A stretch of DNA of 64,000 nt from CAVVEQ01 sp963828855 (GCA_963828855.1 CAWHGB010000002.1:1116001-1180000); one strand, 5' to 3'. Positions 45,435 to 55,264 are shown, counted from the first letter of the stretch. The notes: generated by a model not told the origin, from the letters alone. Translations and numbers: made by a program.

Positions 45435-47870
45435 TTAAGCGGATTTTTGCTGTTTCAATGCGTGCAGCATACCCCAGATGGCCAGCGGGCGCATGTAGGC
45501 GATCGAGCGGTATTCGCCCTTTTCATTCCACGCCTCCGGGGTTTGGAACCAGTAACCCATCTTTTCGTAGGTCATATGATAGACTCCCCAGGCTGTCTTG
45601 AACGCCTCCTCCGCCATCCCATGCTGGATCATCAGGGCGGCCAGGGCATATGTGGAGCCCGTCCAGACTTCCTGCGATTGCAGGCTGGTGCGGTCAATGC
45701 TGCCATCCGGTCTCACCCCGTTCATGGCACCAATGCTCCCTCCCTGGATGCCCATGACGTTCTTTTCGTAAATCTTGCCAAGCATCGAGTGAACGTGCTC
45801 CTCCGGAATCACCCCGGGTAGGGAGCACATGCGCGCAAACCATTCTCCCGCCAGGGCATCTGCCATAATGCTGTCGTGCTGGCGGCTCGTGGAACTGTCG
45901 TAGTTGTAATAAACCCCGTTCCAGAGCCTACGCTCATAGGCGGCGGTTGCTTTTTCCAGCATTTGTGTGTAAAAAGCCGCCTTCCTTGGTTTTCCCAACT
46001 TATTCGCCATCGCCACCGTTGCCTGCAAACAGGCCAGCCACAGGCAACCGGTATAAGCGCTGGGTCCTTTCACCGACCAGGCGTCGTAGGTTTGATCCGG
46101 GAAGCCATCGTTTTCCACCAGGCTGTCGCCGTCGCGGTCAAAGCGAATCATGAACTCCACCGCCTGTTCCACCGCGCTCCAGCAGCTTTCCAGGAATTTT
46201 CGGTCCCGGGTGAGGGTGAAATCCCTATAGACCTGTAAAACGAACTTGGGGTTCAAATCCTTCCAAATGCCGCTGTCGTGAAAATCGTACCCGTTTACAA
46301 GGTAGAAGGGATCCTCCTGCGGCCAGCCCAGGTCGTGCGGGAGTGCGCCGCGGATCTTTCGCGGGCGCAGGGCGTTATCCAACATCGTCCTGCGTTTTTG
46401 CGGGATCGACAAATCCACGGTGGCGGCGAAATCCTGCTGCAGGCTCAGTTCGATACGTGGAAACAGCATACCCAGTGCAATGGACGAGTAGAAATGAACA
46501 TCGTAAGTATTTACCATTCGGTATTCATGTCCCTCGAGGTAACCGAAATGCCCCATTGAATCCCCAGTCAGCTCCTCTTCGGTCGGGTGCGCCCAGATGA
46601 CCCCGCCCTCCACCAGGTAGTACAGCTCGTTGAAGAGTGCGCTTTTAAACCAGTCCGGCAAATCCTGGTCTCGCAGAATTGGATTTTGCCAGGCAGCGAT
46701 ATTTCTTTCCCAATCCCCGAAATGCATAAGAGCGTCGCGCGCGATCCGCGGCGCGGAATCCCCGCTTGTGCCGTAATAAGCCGCGTAATGACGGTGGAAC
46801 ATCCTACCCATCCCCGTATGGATGCGAGGCATATCCCACGCCAGGCTGAAGGAGATCTCTTTCGTTCCTCCAGGCGGCAATCTGAACTTCACGGCCACCG
46901 CTGCGCCAATCGTCTCGCCACTCGCAGCGATCCCTTCGCTGGCTGAATCTTGCAGGATGCCATCCAAAGCAAAATCCTGCCAAACATCGCCGCCATCCCC
47001 GCTGGTGAGAAAGTGGGTACGCATGCTCTGCTTCACCCCGGTGGTCTTCCTGGCGGCGATCGCAAAGGTTAGCGGATCTTCGATGGTCTCAACGGGCTGC
47101 CCCTTTCCGGTAAGTTCGGTTTTTGGCTGGCGGTGAACATGATGGAGGCTGACTCCCCCCGCCATCGGTAACGAAAATTGGCTGTTGGCATGCCCGCCAG
47201 CACTATCGTTGGCTGTCCCCGTGCCATTTTGGAAGGAGAACATCAGGCTGATCTCTGCATCCTCTTGCCCGGTATTTTCCACTCGCCAGGAGAACACGGC
47301 GGCTGGAAAGCTGCTTTCACGATAATTGCCGGGGATAAAGGGGGATACCTGCCTGCAGGTGAGGCGGATTCCCGGCAGGGGTTCTTCATAAACTGTCCAC
47401 GCACGCGGGAACAGGGCGTGATAGGTGGCGCAGGCGGGATTCAAACCCCAATTCCAGGCTGAGAGCGCGCCATCCGAAGGGCGGACAGGGGAAAGCGTCA
47501 CTGCCTGCGGAGCCTCTTTCCCCCGCCGAACATACAGCGAAAACTGATCGGCGCAAACAACTTTCTCGTGGATGAATCCGGGACGAAGCGACCAGCGCCG
47601 GAAATCCCCGCGCCAGCCGCGCCCGATGGATCCTCCCCCGATGCCACCCAGGGGAACCCCCTGGTTTGGTCCTGGGGGTTCGGTTTTCATCGCGCTGATC
47701 GGGTCAAAGCCAACAGAGGCCTTTTTGCGGTTGTTGTTGATGATCCGCACGAGCACCGGCAGCATTTTAAGGATCGTGGATAGCGAAACCAACCCGGCGG
47801 GTTTCCCATATTCAGAGAGGGTGTCATCCAACCGCCTGGACCAGGCTTGGGGGGGAATTGTATCGTTCAT
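45435..47870 (-). CDS. GH116-family glycoside hydrolase (glucosylceramidase-like)
   Basis: This 811-residue protein matches the GBA2/GH116 layout. An N-terminal beta-sandwich (PLGGIGGGSIGRGWRGDFRR, AVFSWRVENTGQEDAEISLMF) is followed by a C-terminal (alpha/alpha)6 barrel. FNELYYLVEGGVIWA probably holds the catalytic nucleophile Glu, and FPDQTYDAWSVKGPSAYTG the acid/base Asp, as in bacterial GH116 enzymes. There is no signal peptide, so action is cytoplasmic or at the membrane surface. Family members are beta-glucosidases, beta-xylosidases or glucosylceramidases; substrate cannot be fixed. AAAGG lies 6 nt before the ATG. Confidence 0.87.
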   Translation of the reverse strand: MNDTIPPQAWSRRLDDTLSEYGKPAGLVSLSTILKMLPVLVRIINNNRKKASVGFDPISAMKTEPPGPNQGVPLGGIGGGSIGRGWRGDFRRWSLRPGFIHEKVVCADQFSLYVRRGKEAPQAVTLSPVRPSDGALSAWNWGLNPACATYHALFPRAWTVYEEPLPGIRLTCRQVSPFIPGNYRESSFPAAVFSWRVENTGQEDAEISLMFSFQNGTGTANDSAGGHANSQFSLPMAGGVSLHHVHRQPKTELTGKGQPVETIEDPLTFAIAARKTTGVKQSMRTHFLTSGDGGDVWQDFALDGILQDSASEGIAASGETIGAAVAVKFRLPPGGTKEISFSLAWDMPRIHTGMGRMFHRHYAAYYGTSGDSAPRIARDALMHFGDWERNIAAWQNPILRDQDLPDWFKSALFNELYYLVEGGVIWAHPTEEELTGDSMGHFGYLEGHEYRMVNTYDVHFYSSIALGMLFPRIELSLQQDFAATVDLSIPQKRRTMLDNALRPRKIRGALPHDLGWPQEDPFYLVNGYDFHDSGIWKDLNPKFVLQVYRDFTLTRDRKFLESCWSAVEQAVEFMIRFDRDGDSLVENDGFPDQTYDAWSVKGPSAYTGCLWLACLQATVAMANKLGKPRKAAFYTQMLEKATAAYERRLWNGVYYNYDSSTSRQHDSIMADALAGEWFARMCSLPGVIPEEHVHSMLGKIYEKNVMGIQGGSIGAMNGVRPDGSIDRTSLQSQEVWTGSTYALAALMIQHGMAEEAFKTAWGVYHMTYEKMGYWFQTPEAWNEKGEYRSIAYMRPLAIWGMLHALKQQKSA

Positions 47871-47899
47871 CGAGACCTTTTTATCAAAGTGGTGTGGAA

Positions 47900-48898
47900 T
47901 CAGAGGTTATATTTTAAACGAATGCGATCTTTTTCTGCATCACCCAGGAAAGCTGCTTCCAGGGAGTTTATCCTCGCCTGATTTATCTGCTCCGTGCTCA
48001 AACCGGCCAGTGGGGCAGCCACATTCAGTTCATAATCCAGGTCGATGGCGCTTATCCCGGGATCATCGGTGTTGATCGTCGCGCAGATACCCTTTTCCAG
48101 GAAGCGCCTGAGGGGATGCGAAGCGTAATCCTTCACCGTGCTGGTCTGCACGTTGCTGGTCAGGTTGGATTCAATGGGAATCCTTTTTTCAGCCAGGTGA
48201 TCCATGAGTGCCGGATCCTCGGGGGCATGCACCGCATGCCCGATCCGCTCAGCTCCCAGACCTTTCAGCGCTTGCCACACCGAATCCGCTCCTGCAGCCT
48301 CCCCGGCATGCACAGTGATATGCAGACCGGCATTCCTGGCTTTGCGGAAATGCGGGACGAAAAGCTCACCTGGATAATGGGTCTCATCACCTGCCAGGTC
48401 CAGCCCGGTGATCTCTTCCCGGCAGGAAAGGATGGCATCCAATTCCCGCATGGCCGCCTCTGCCCCATAGGTCCGGCTAAGGATGCCGATCAATCCCACC
48501 GGAATGTCAAAATCGGTCATCCCATCCTCCACGCCCTCCACCACCGCCCGGGTGACAGCATCAGGTTGCAGTAGGTGAGCCTGCGACATGAATAGCGGAC
48601 TGAAGCGCAGCTCAACGTAATCCAGGCCACCAATGGCTGCATCCTCCACATTCTCGTAGGCGATCCTGCGGATCGCATCCGCATCCACCATCACCAGGGT
48701 TTGCCACTTGAATTTTTCAAAAAATGCCAGGATACCTGGCTGAGGCGCGGTCACCTGTACAATCGGGCGGAGTTCTTCCACACTCCAGGCGGGTAAATTC
48801 AGGTTATGTTGGTTCGAAAGATCAATGATCGTCTGCACGCGCACGCTGCCATCAAGGTGGCGGTGCAGGTCGATCAATGGAAGATCGTCGGGGTTCAT
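47900..48898 (-). CDS. add: Adenosine deaminase
   Basis: This 332-residue amidohydrolase-fold deaminase has zinc ligands in DLHRHLDG, HAGEAAGADS (His and catalytic Glu), a His in IGHAVHA and the Asp in NTDDPGIS. These match adenosine deaminase, which makes inosine from adenosine in purine salvage; related adenine or aminofutalosine deaminases are less likely. The ATG overlaps the stop of the upstream membrane-protein gene (ATGA). It complements the xpt-guaA salvage genes in the window. Confidence 0.9.
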   Translation of the reverse strand: MNPDDLPLIDLHRHLDGSVRVQTIIDLSNQHNLNLPAWSVEELRPIVQVTAPQPGILAFFEKFKWQTLVMVDADAIRRIAYENVEDAAIGGLDYVELRFSPLFMSQAHLLQPDAVTRAVVEGVEDGMTDFDIPVGLIGILSRTYGAEAAMRELDAILSCREEITGLDLAGDETHYPGELFVPHFRKARNAGLHITVHAGEAAGADSVWQALKGLGAERIGHAVHAPEDPALMDHLAEKRIPIESNLTSNVQTSTVKDYASHPLRRFLEKGICATINTDDPGISAIDLDYELNVAAPLAGLSTEQINQARINSLEAAFLGDAEKDRIRLKYNL

Positions 48899-50094
48899 AA
48901 CTCGCTTTGGATGAGGGATTCTGCCAGATCCTCGGTAATCTCATCCTCAGGGGTGATCTGAAATGCTTCCTTGCCTTTTTCCCGCGCAAGAAAGCGGAAG
49001 GAGATGAATCCAACCAGCAGAGGAAGCCAGAAGGTGAACCCGCGGAAGCTGAGTGTGATGAGAGTGGCCGAGCTTAGAGGAACACCCAGTGATTTCAGCG
49101 CGATGGTCATCACCCCCTCTACGATACCGATCCCGGCTGGTGTGGGGGAAGCATAGTAAAACAGATAACAGAGACTAAAACTGGCTATTAGGATCCCGGG
49201 CGTGAAGGGTTCTTTGAAAGCGATGAACATTAACATCAGGATAATGAGCAATACAACCTTGTTCACCATGGCAAGAGAAAATGGGATGATTAATTTTCGC
49301 CAATCGGTGCGAAGTAGGCTGATCGATTCAATCGCAGTATCCGAAAAGGTTTCCGCGCTGCTTAGCGGCAGGAATTCACGGCGGATCACCCGGCGAACCA
49401 GCCTGTCGATCAATTTGGAAGCACCCACAAAAAACGCGCGGAACTTATCCGGGTGACGGAAGCCAAGGAAAAGCATAAAGACCATGAAGATCACAAATGC
49501 GAACAATCCCAGAGCCGAGGAGATTATTGGCCAGCCCAAAAGGCTGCGCTTTAGTAATGAGAAGAATCCCAGCGTAATCACCAGCAGTAAAGAGAGGTAT
49601 TCGAAGATCATGTAAAGCGTACCCACAACTGTTGCAGATCCCTTGGGATACCCCCTGTGTTGCGCGTCCGCCCAGAAAACCGCGAGACCGGCCATGCCAT
49701 AGGATGGAGTGACAACGTTAGCGAAATTTGCAGAAGTACTCAAAAGAAAAACATGCTTATAGGTTTCACGGATGCCGATTATCTTGAAGTTCAGCTGATA
49801 GATCAAGGAAGCAACCATTAGCCAGAGCCCCTCGAACGCAAGCGCAAGCACCAGATAATTGGCCGAAATGCTTGCCAGCATCCTGCCCATGTTTTGGATC
49901 TCAGCCATCCTAGCGACCACAAAAATGGCGGCGAATCCAAGAAACACCACCAGCAGAATGGTATAGAACTTTGGACGGCTCGTTTTATGAGAAGAGGTCT
50001 TCGGTCGAGGATGATCTTCAGGGCGTTGGTTTGCCTGGCTCAAATGCTCTCCGATGGGTAAATTTTGCGCGGGGTAATGGGTTGATTTTAGCAT
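48895..50094 (-). CDS. Lysylphosphatidylglycerol synthase-type integral membrane protein
   Basis: This 399-residue protein has about eight to nine helices and the LPG-synthase transmembrane/UPF0104 pattern: NYLVLALAFEGLWLMVASLIYQ, SANFANVVTPSYGMAGLAVFWA, FYYASPTPAGIGIVEGVM and ATLITLSFRGFTFWLPLLVG. The catalytic aminoacyltransferase domain of MprF is missing, so a lipid flippase role is more likely than synthesis. The N-terminal 45 residues are hydrophilic. The gene overlaps add by 4 bases. Confidence 0.82.
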   Translation of the reverse strand: MLKSTHYPAQNLPIGEHLSQANQRPEDHPRPKTSSHKTSRPKFYTILLVVFLGFAAIFVVARMAEIQNMGRMLASISANYLVLALAFEGLWLMVASLIYQLNFKIIGIRETYKHVFLLSTSANFANVVTPSYGMAGLAVFWADAQHRGYPKGSATVVGTLYMIFEYLSLLLVITLGFFSLLKRSLLGWPIISSALGLFAFVIFMVFMLFLGFRHPDKFRAFFVGASKLIDRLVRRVIRREFLPLSSAETFSDTAIESISLLRTDWRKLIIPFSLAMVNKVVLLIILMLMFIAFKEPFTPGILIASFSLCYLFYYASPTPAGIGIVEGVMTIALKSLGVPLSSATLITLSFRGFTFWLPLLVGFISFRFLAREKGKEAFQITPEDEITEDLAESLIQSEL

Positions 50095-50169
50095 CCAAAT
50101 CTCCTTCTGCCCGGTGATGTAGCAAATTTCATGCCACCACTTTTCTGAGCAAAGAAGGCAGTTCGAAAG

Positions 50170-53013
50170 CTAATTTGGAAGGTTTTGAAATTTATCCAGG
50201 TTCCAGATGCGGATATTATCCAGCAGCATTTGTACTTTACCCTGCGAAGCACCCCGGTAAAAGTAATAATCGTGGAACATCGTCTTTGGGAGTGCAGGGT
50301 CTTCGTAGTAGATGAAAGGTTCGCCATCCACCAGCACCGCGATCCGGTCCCCGTTTCGCATGATCGTCACGCTGGCTTTCAGAATATCTGTTGCCGGGAT
50401 GGACCCGCTCTGCACAGCCCGCCATTCCTCTGTTTTGGGATCCTGTTGTTTGATGGTCCCTTCCCAGTTCTCCCCGGTATTCGTCATGTGCAATGCCCAG
50501 CTGCCGAAACTCCCCGTGAAGACTTCTTCGAAAACGCTCTGGTCATTCTGCCCAAATTGAAAATCGTAGGTCTCGATAAAATGATTGAAATTGACTTTCC
50601 GCTGCCGGGCCATTCCGTAATCCCTCAGGATGGCCATCAGCAAAGCCTCATCCTGCAGGGTCACTGCCCCCAGCGCGGGTTTGTTGCCGTCGCGGAATCC
50701 CCATTGCGGATCAGGTACCGAGAAATTATCGAAGAATTCCGGCTTCTTGTTCTGAACTGCCGCCAGGATCGGAGCGGAAAAATCAGTCACCCAGCCGGGC
50801 ACGATCACGGTGGGCTTGGCTGTTGGCTCGGGGGTAAAGGTTTCCGTCGGCAGAGGCTCGGTTGCAAGGATGGAGGGGATATAAGGAGCCTGTTTACCTG
50901 TTGCCTTGAAATAGAGAAGGTAGATCATTCCCGCGGCGATCAGAAATAGCGGGGCGGCAATTAGCCAGGGGTTGATTCCCCTGCCTTCCGGTTCCTCCTG
51001 ACCTGCCTTCTTCCCCGAAGGAGGGGTCTTCTCAGGTGGCACCAGGCTGTTTCCATAAAGGTAGTAATCTTCAGCAGTGAAAACAGCCTCCACTTTTTTC
51101 GGTGGCTGAGATTCATCTTTAGCCGGTTGTGGAGCAGGCGTCTTTTTACGGACAGGTTTTGGTTTTTGCTCCTGAGGTTTCGGCTTTTCCTGTTTTCGCG
51201 GTTTGGCTTCCTCCGGTGTTTCCATCGGTAAAGCCGCGGGATAACTGATTACCCCATCATCCTGCCCTGGAACGTAGATGGGAGTTCCACCCTCCTGCGC
51301 AAATCTGCGTACGTTTGGCATGGCCGGCTGGGCACCGTATTCATCCTGCCGGTAATCCGAATTGGAAACGGCTGCCGCGGTGAACATTGGTCGGATTCGA
51401 GAAGATTCCTCTGAGGGTTTCTCGGTTTGTGGCGGGTTTTGTTCCTCCGGGGAGGATTCCTTCACCAGCGGCGAAACTTCAGGGGCCGGTGGGAATTCCG
51501 AGGAACCCGGTTGGATAAACTCCATACCTTCATAAAAACCAGGTTTCTCCAATGGAAAGGGGGTTTTATCGTCAACTACAAAATCGCTCTTTTGATCCCC
51601 CGCCGGTACAGCCGGTGTGGGCTCGTTATCATATTCCGGAGCCAGGTAACGCTCCGCAAATTCCTGTAAAGCCGGCACTTCAATGGGCGGGAATTCCCCT
51701 TCGATTTGCACCTGGGGTGGTTCGGGGGAAACCTCCACTTGGGGAGGTTCCTCTTCGCCCGCCACTGATGGGATGATTCCCTCAATTGAACCGATTTGAT
51801 AGCTTTCAGGTTTCGGAAGCGAACCGCTCCCGGGTTTCAGGTCCCCGAAAGCCACCAGCTTGGATTCATACCGCTGGTCGATCACTTCCTCTCCGCAACG
51901 AGGGCAGTGATGATCGAATGGGTCGATTTCGACGGATTTTCGGCAGTTGGGGCAGAATCCTTTCAGGGAAACGTCGAATTTTGCATGGCAATGCGGGCAA
52001 ACCCTCGTATCCGCCTTGATCTGCTGGTGGCACACCGGGCAAGCCGAGCTCTGCTCCTGGCTCCAGGCGGTAACTTGGGGTTGATCCATCGCCTCAGATT
52101 CAGACTGGATTCCGACGACGGCGATCTCGGGAGTATTGAACGGGAAAAGGTCATCCGGAAGTTTCGGTTCCTCTCCCGCCAAAACTGCCCCTGAAGGCGT
52201 CGCCTGGGGTTGATTTGCAAGAGGCAGATCACTTTGAAGGATCTGAGGCGCATCGGGAGGGGCAAAGCTCTGCATCACAACAGGTTGTGCAGATATGCTC
52301 GTAGCCGGGGGAACTGCCGCTTCCGGGGGAGGTACAACCCGGGGTTCAAGTGGTTTAATTTCGGGCAGGTTCTCTGGGATATTCGGCTCAGGCAAGCCGG
52401 GAGCCGGTTGAGGTTTGGGTTCCGCCTTAGCCTCGGACTTGCTAGTTTCCGGCGGTTTCGGTGATTCAGGCGCAGGCGTTTTTGGTGTCGTTGCGTTTTT
52501 ACGGCTTTCGACGGGATGGAGCCTGGCAGTCACCTTCGCCGGCATGGGCGGCTTGCCCTGGCCATCCTTCCCCTTCATGGGAGTTCCCTGGTCCACGCTT
52601 ACAGCAGATGCGATCTCCTTTAGCGCCAACTCGGACATATAACGCACGCCCTGGTGCTGGTCGTTCAACGCTTCTTTAAGAGCCGGGATCGCACGCGGGT
52701 CGTGGATCCTGCCAAGCACCTCGGCAGCCATCATCCTCGCCCAGCGATCCGGGTGTTTCAGGTAATTGCATAGAGGCTCCACGGCCGATGGACCCAGGTC
52801 CACCATTTTCTGGATGGATTTTTTCTGGGAGTTCTTTTCGAGGGTTTTTAGGTCGAAGATGTGGGCATCGATCTCCGCCTGGACGAGCATACCCTCCAGA
52901 CCAACCGCAGGCGGCTCTTCATCCCCGGGCAAACTGAAAGGGGAATTGGAAGGAGCCCGGAGCTTATCCGCAGGATCCTGGGGCAGGAATTCGTCGGTAT
53001 TGTCGTCAGCCAT
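50170..53013 (-). CDS. HEAT-repeat / double zinc-ribbon / transmembrane / lectin-like multidomain protein
   Basis: This 947-residue protein is intact. Residues about 45-145 are HEAT-like repeats (DLGPSAVEPLCNYLKHPDRW, HDPRAIPALKEALND). Residues about 320-372 hold four CxxC pairs of a double zinc ribbon (CPVCHQQ, CPHCHAKF, CPNCRKS, CPRCGEEV). Long Pro/Glu/Lys-rich disordered stretches follow. A membrane helix lies near 682-703 (WLIAAPLFLIAAGMIYLLYF). The last 210 residues, outside the cell, resemble a concanavalin-like sandwich (FDNFSVPDPQWGFRDGN, VDGEPFIYYEDPALPK). It probably links an outside ligand-binding domain to cytoplasmic partners. No family name was recognised for the whole. Confidence 0.75.
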   Translation of the reverse strand: MADDNTDEFLPQDPADKLRAPSNSPFSLPGDEEPPAVGLEGMLVQAEIDAHIFDLKTLEKNSQKKSIQKMVDLGPSAVEPLCNYLKHPDRWARMMAAEVLGRIHDPRAIPALKEALNDQHQGVRYMSELALKEIASAVSVDQGTPMKGKDGQGKPPMPAKVTARLHPVESRKNATTPKTPAPESPKPPETSKSEAKAEPKPQPAPGLPEPNIPENLPEIKPLEPRVVPPPEAAVPPATSISAQPVVMQSFAPPDAPQILQSDLPLANQPQATPSGAVLAGEEPKLPDDLFPFNTPEIAVVGIQSESEAMDQPQVTAWSQEQSSACPVCHQQIKADTRVCPHCHAKFDVSLKGFCPNCRKSVEIDPFDHHCPRCGEEVIDQRYESKLVAFGDLKPGSGSLPKPESYQIGSIEGIIPSVAGEEEPPQVEVSPEPPQVQIEGEFPPIEVPALQEFAERYLAPEYDNEPTPAVPAGDQKSDFVVDDKTPFPLEKPGFYEGMEFIQPGSSEFPPAPEVSPLVKESSPEEQNPPQTEKPSEESSRIRPMFTAAAVSNSDYRQDEYGAQPAMPNVRRFAQEGGTPIYVPGQDDGVISYPAALPMETPEEAKPRKQEKPKPQEQKPKPVRKKTPAPQPAKDESQPPKKVEAVFTAEDYYLYGNSLVPPEKTPPSGKKAGQEEPEGRGINPWLIAAPLFLIAAGMIYLLYFKATGKQAPYIPSILATEPLPTETFTPEPTAKPTVIVPGWVTDFSAPILAAVQNKKPEFFDNFSVPDPQWGFRDGNKPALGAVTLQDEALLMAILRDYGMARQRKVNFNHFIETYDFQFGQNDQSVFEEVFTGSFGSWALHMTNTGENWEGTIKQQDPKTEEWRAVQSGSIPATDILKASVTIMRNGDRIAVLVDGEPFIYYEDPALPKTMFHDYYFYRGASQGKVQMLLDNIRIWNLDKFQNLPN

Positions 53014-53241
53014 TCACCTAACCTGACCTTCTTCGTTGATCGCCGCTTGGTCCACCTGCTTGAAAAATCGCACAATCAAAACAACCACAGACACCAGGGG
53101 GTTTGCCTGGTGGTTCGATAAAATTATAGCAAAGAAACCTTCACATGCTCTATACAGGCACTTAACAAATTCAATGGTTCGTCGGGAGTGTACCATTCAT
53201 GAAAGAGGATGGATACCTTTTTATCCAACGATCAGGTGTAT

Positions 53242-53263
53242 AAAAAAAAGACCATTTCGGTCT
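53242..53263 (-). terminator. Intrinsic terminator after the tRNA-Ser genes
   Basis: On the minus strand AGACC-GAAAT-GGTCT is followed by a run of seven to eight U's (53242-53249), 15 bases past the end of tRNA-Ser(GCT). The rest of 53,014-53,241 shows no gene. Confidence 0.78.
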
Positions 53264-53277
53264 GGTGAATTAATCAG

Positions 53278-53367
53278 CGGGGAGGGAGGGATTCGAACCC
53301 TCGGTCGAGGTAAAGCCCCGACAATCACTTAGCAGGCGATCCCGTTCAGCCACTCCGGCACCTCCCC
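53278..53367 (-). tRNA. tRNA-Ser (GCT anticodon)
   Basis: A 90-nt class II tRNA on the minus strand has the acceptor GGGGAGG / CCTCCCC with discriminator G and anticodon loop CTGCTAA with anticodon GCT. A long variable arm and a T-arm GAGGGTTCGAATCCCTC follow. CCA is not encoded. Confidence 0.93.
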
Positions 53368-53403
53368 AGGTGTTTTACCCATCCGTCTTGCAAGGCGAAC
53401 AGG

Positions 53404-53488
53404 CGGAGGGAGAGGGATTCGAACCCACGATGACTTTCGCCATACCTGTTTTCAAGACAGGCGCCTTAAACCACTCGGCCATCCCTCC
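53404..53488 (-). tRNA. tRNA-Ser (TGA anticodon)
   Basis: An 85-nt class II tRNA on the minus strand has acceptor GGAGGGA / TCCCTCC with discriminator G, and anticodon stem-loop CCTGT-CTTGAAA-ACAGG with anticodon TGA. A variable arm and a T-loop GGTTCGAATCC follow. It lies 36 bases upstream of tRNA-Ser(GCT) in transcription order, so they are probably cotranscribed. Confidence 0.93.
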
Positions 53489-53525
53489 CGGCTTTGCGCT
53501 TGAATTTTACCATAGTCCAATTTGG

Positions 53526-54353
53526 TTACAGGTGGATGGCAAACCAGTCCACCGCGTCGTTGATCATGCCCGAGGTCACCCGGTGACTGGCGCCGGGATG
53601 CACCTTGTACTGCAGGTTGCCAGGCATGCGTTCATAGAATGGTTTCATCTGCTCAAAGAACCGCAGGGAATAGGATTTGTGCGTATCAGTATCCAGGTCG
53701 CCGCAGACCATTAAAAGCGGTTTTGGCGCATATTTTGTCAGGCGCTCCACTGGGTCCAGCGATCCCACCACCTTGGATCGTGTCTCCGTTTCTTCGCTCA
53801 ACCCTGACATCTGCTCCGCATAGGCTGGTTGCAGGGAAGCTTCTAGAATGACATCCTGCCAGCGCTGCAGGAGGGTGGGAAAGCTGATCATGGTTGCCAG
53901 GGCTTTCACACGGGGATCGCTTGCCGCGAAACTATAGGCGATGAATCCACCCATGGATGTCCCACATAGACCCATGCGCTCGAAGTCCAGGAGCGCATCA
54001 TCCTTGAATGCTTCACAGAGGGTGCTGATATCCCGGAGGGTATCTTCGATGATCCTCATGATTAGAAAGTACCGGTCCAGTCCGGTCGCGAACGGGTATA
54101 GATCACCCTTCTGAGGACCCTCCCAGGTGGTCGCCACCCGGTAATCCAGGCGTCCGCCATGCAGGGCAGCATCCAGGCTTATGGTCGCAAAGCCCCTCAA
54201 TGCCAGATTATAGGCAAGCTCCAGCCCGCCGCGCTTATCGCCCCCATACCCATGGATATAGAAAACAATCGGCAGTTTTTGCCCTTCTTCTGGCCTGCAA
54301 AGGATCAATGGGATCCCTCCAGGGCATAACTCTTCAAAAATGATCTTTGCCAC
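53526..54353 (-). CDS. Alpha/beta hydrolase (YitV/prolyl-oligopeptidase-like esterase)
   Basis: This 275-residue alpha/beta hydrolase has an oxyanion-hole region FYIHGYGGDKRGG, a nucleophile Ser in the elbow GLCGTSMGGFIAYSFA, an Asp in VCGDLDTDTH and a His in HPGASHRVT. There is no signal peptide. The GTG start at 54353 is supported by GGGAG 5 nt upstream. The layout (SLDAALHGGR) resembles YitV-type esterases. The natural substrate is unknown. It follows the DegV gene by 15 bases. Confidence 0.83.
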   Translation of the reverse strand: MAKIIFEELCPGGIPLILCRPEEGQKLPIVFYIHGYGGDKRGGLELAYNLALRGFATISLDAALHGGRLDYRVATTWEGPQKGDLYPFATGLDRYFLIMRIIEDTLRDISTLCEAFKDDALLDFERMGLCGTSMGGFIAYSFAASDPRVKALATMISFPTLLQRWQDVILEASLQPAYAEQMSGLSEETETRSKVVGSLDPVERLTKYAPKPLLMVCGDLDTDTHKSYSLRFFEQMKPFYERMPGNLQYKVHPGASHRVTSGMINDAVDWFAIHL

Positions 54354-54368
54354 AGGATCTCCCGTTGT

Positions 54369-55259
54369 TTAATTTTCTTCCGCGTAACCGATCAACCCCA
54401 GCGCCCTCGGTCCGGTATGCATCCCCAGCACCGTTCCGGTGAAGTTCATCAATAATTCCTTTGGATGATGTTCCTCCTGGATCTTCTTCACCAGGCGTTG
54501 TGCATCCTCCTCCGCACCCCCGTGCATCACGCAGATATGGAGTTCCTTCTTATGATCCAATTTCTCGAAAAATCGCCCGTACATCAGGTCGATCGATCGC
54601 CTGCGGGTTCTGGAGAATCCGTGCGGGTAAGCCCGGCCATCGTTGTTGTTGAAGGTGATCAGGGGTTTGATATCCAGTACCGATTCGATCATCCTGGCTG
54701 CCTTGCCCAGGCGTCCCCCTTTCAGAATGTACTTGACCGTATCAAGCGCAGCAAAAAGTACCATGTTCTGGTGAACCAGCTTTAAAGAATCAAGTATTTG
54801 TGCCGCACCTTCCCCAGCATCCCGAAGTCTGGCAGCTGCAAGCACTTGGAATCCCTCGCCCATCGAAACATACCCGGAATCCACCACATGCACCGGGATG
54901 ATGCTTCCACTTGCAGCTTTGCGGGCGTTCTCAATGGTGTTGCTGAGCGCTCCGGTCAAAGAGATCATGATGATCTCCGTGGCACCCTCCGCAGCGGCTT
55001 GTTGAAAGGCTTCCGTATACCTCTGTTCGGTAAGTTGGGATGTGGATGGATAAAGCGGATCGGTCTGCAACCGTTCATAAAACCGCTCGGGGAGGAGGTC
55101 CACCCGGTCCTGGAATTGGTCACCGCCCCAGTGCACCGGAATGGGGAGAATCCTGATACGGTATTGTTCGATCAGGTCCTGGGGGATATCGCAGGTGCTA
55201 TCGGTGATGATCTCGATTTTCGGGAGTGGCATGGTGAAGGGGCCTTGTCGATACTTCAT
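54369..55259 (-). CDS. DegV family fatty-acid-binding protein
   Basis: This 296-residue DegV protein opens its fold with IEIITDSTCDIPQDLIEQY, and has YPSTSQLTEQRYTEAFQ, ISLTGALSNTIENARKA, VDSGYVSMGEGF and LKGGRLGKAA. DegV/FakB proteins bind a fatty acid and hand it to FakA kinase in lipid recycling; no fakA is in the window. Two starts are possible: ATG 55259, 5 nt after TATAAT (leaderless), or the internal ATG 55232 next to the fold. The -10 favours 55259. Confidence 0.85.
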   Translation of the reverse strand: MKYRQGPFTMPLPKIEIITDSTCDIPQDLIEQYRIRILPIPVHWGGDQFQDRVDLLPERFYERLQTDPLYPSTSQLTEQRYTEAFQQAAAEGATEIIMISLTGALSNTIENARKAASGSIIPVHVVDSGYVSMGEGFQVLAAARLRDAGEGAAQILDSLKLVHQNMVLFAALDTVKYILKGGRLGKAARMIESVLDIKPLITFNNNDGRAYPHGFSRTRRRSIDLMYGRFFEKLDHKKELHICVMHGGAEEDAQRLVKKIQEEHHPKELLMNFTGTVLGMHTGPRALGLIGYAEEN

Positions 55260-55264
55260 TGAAA

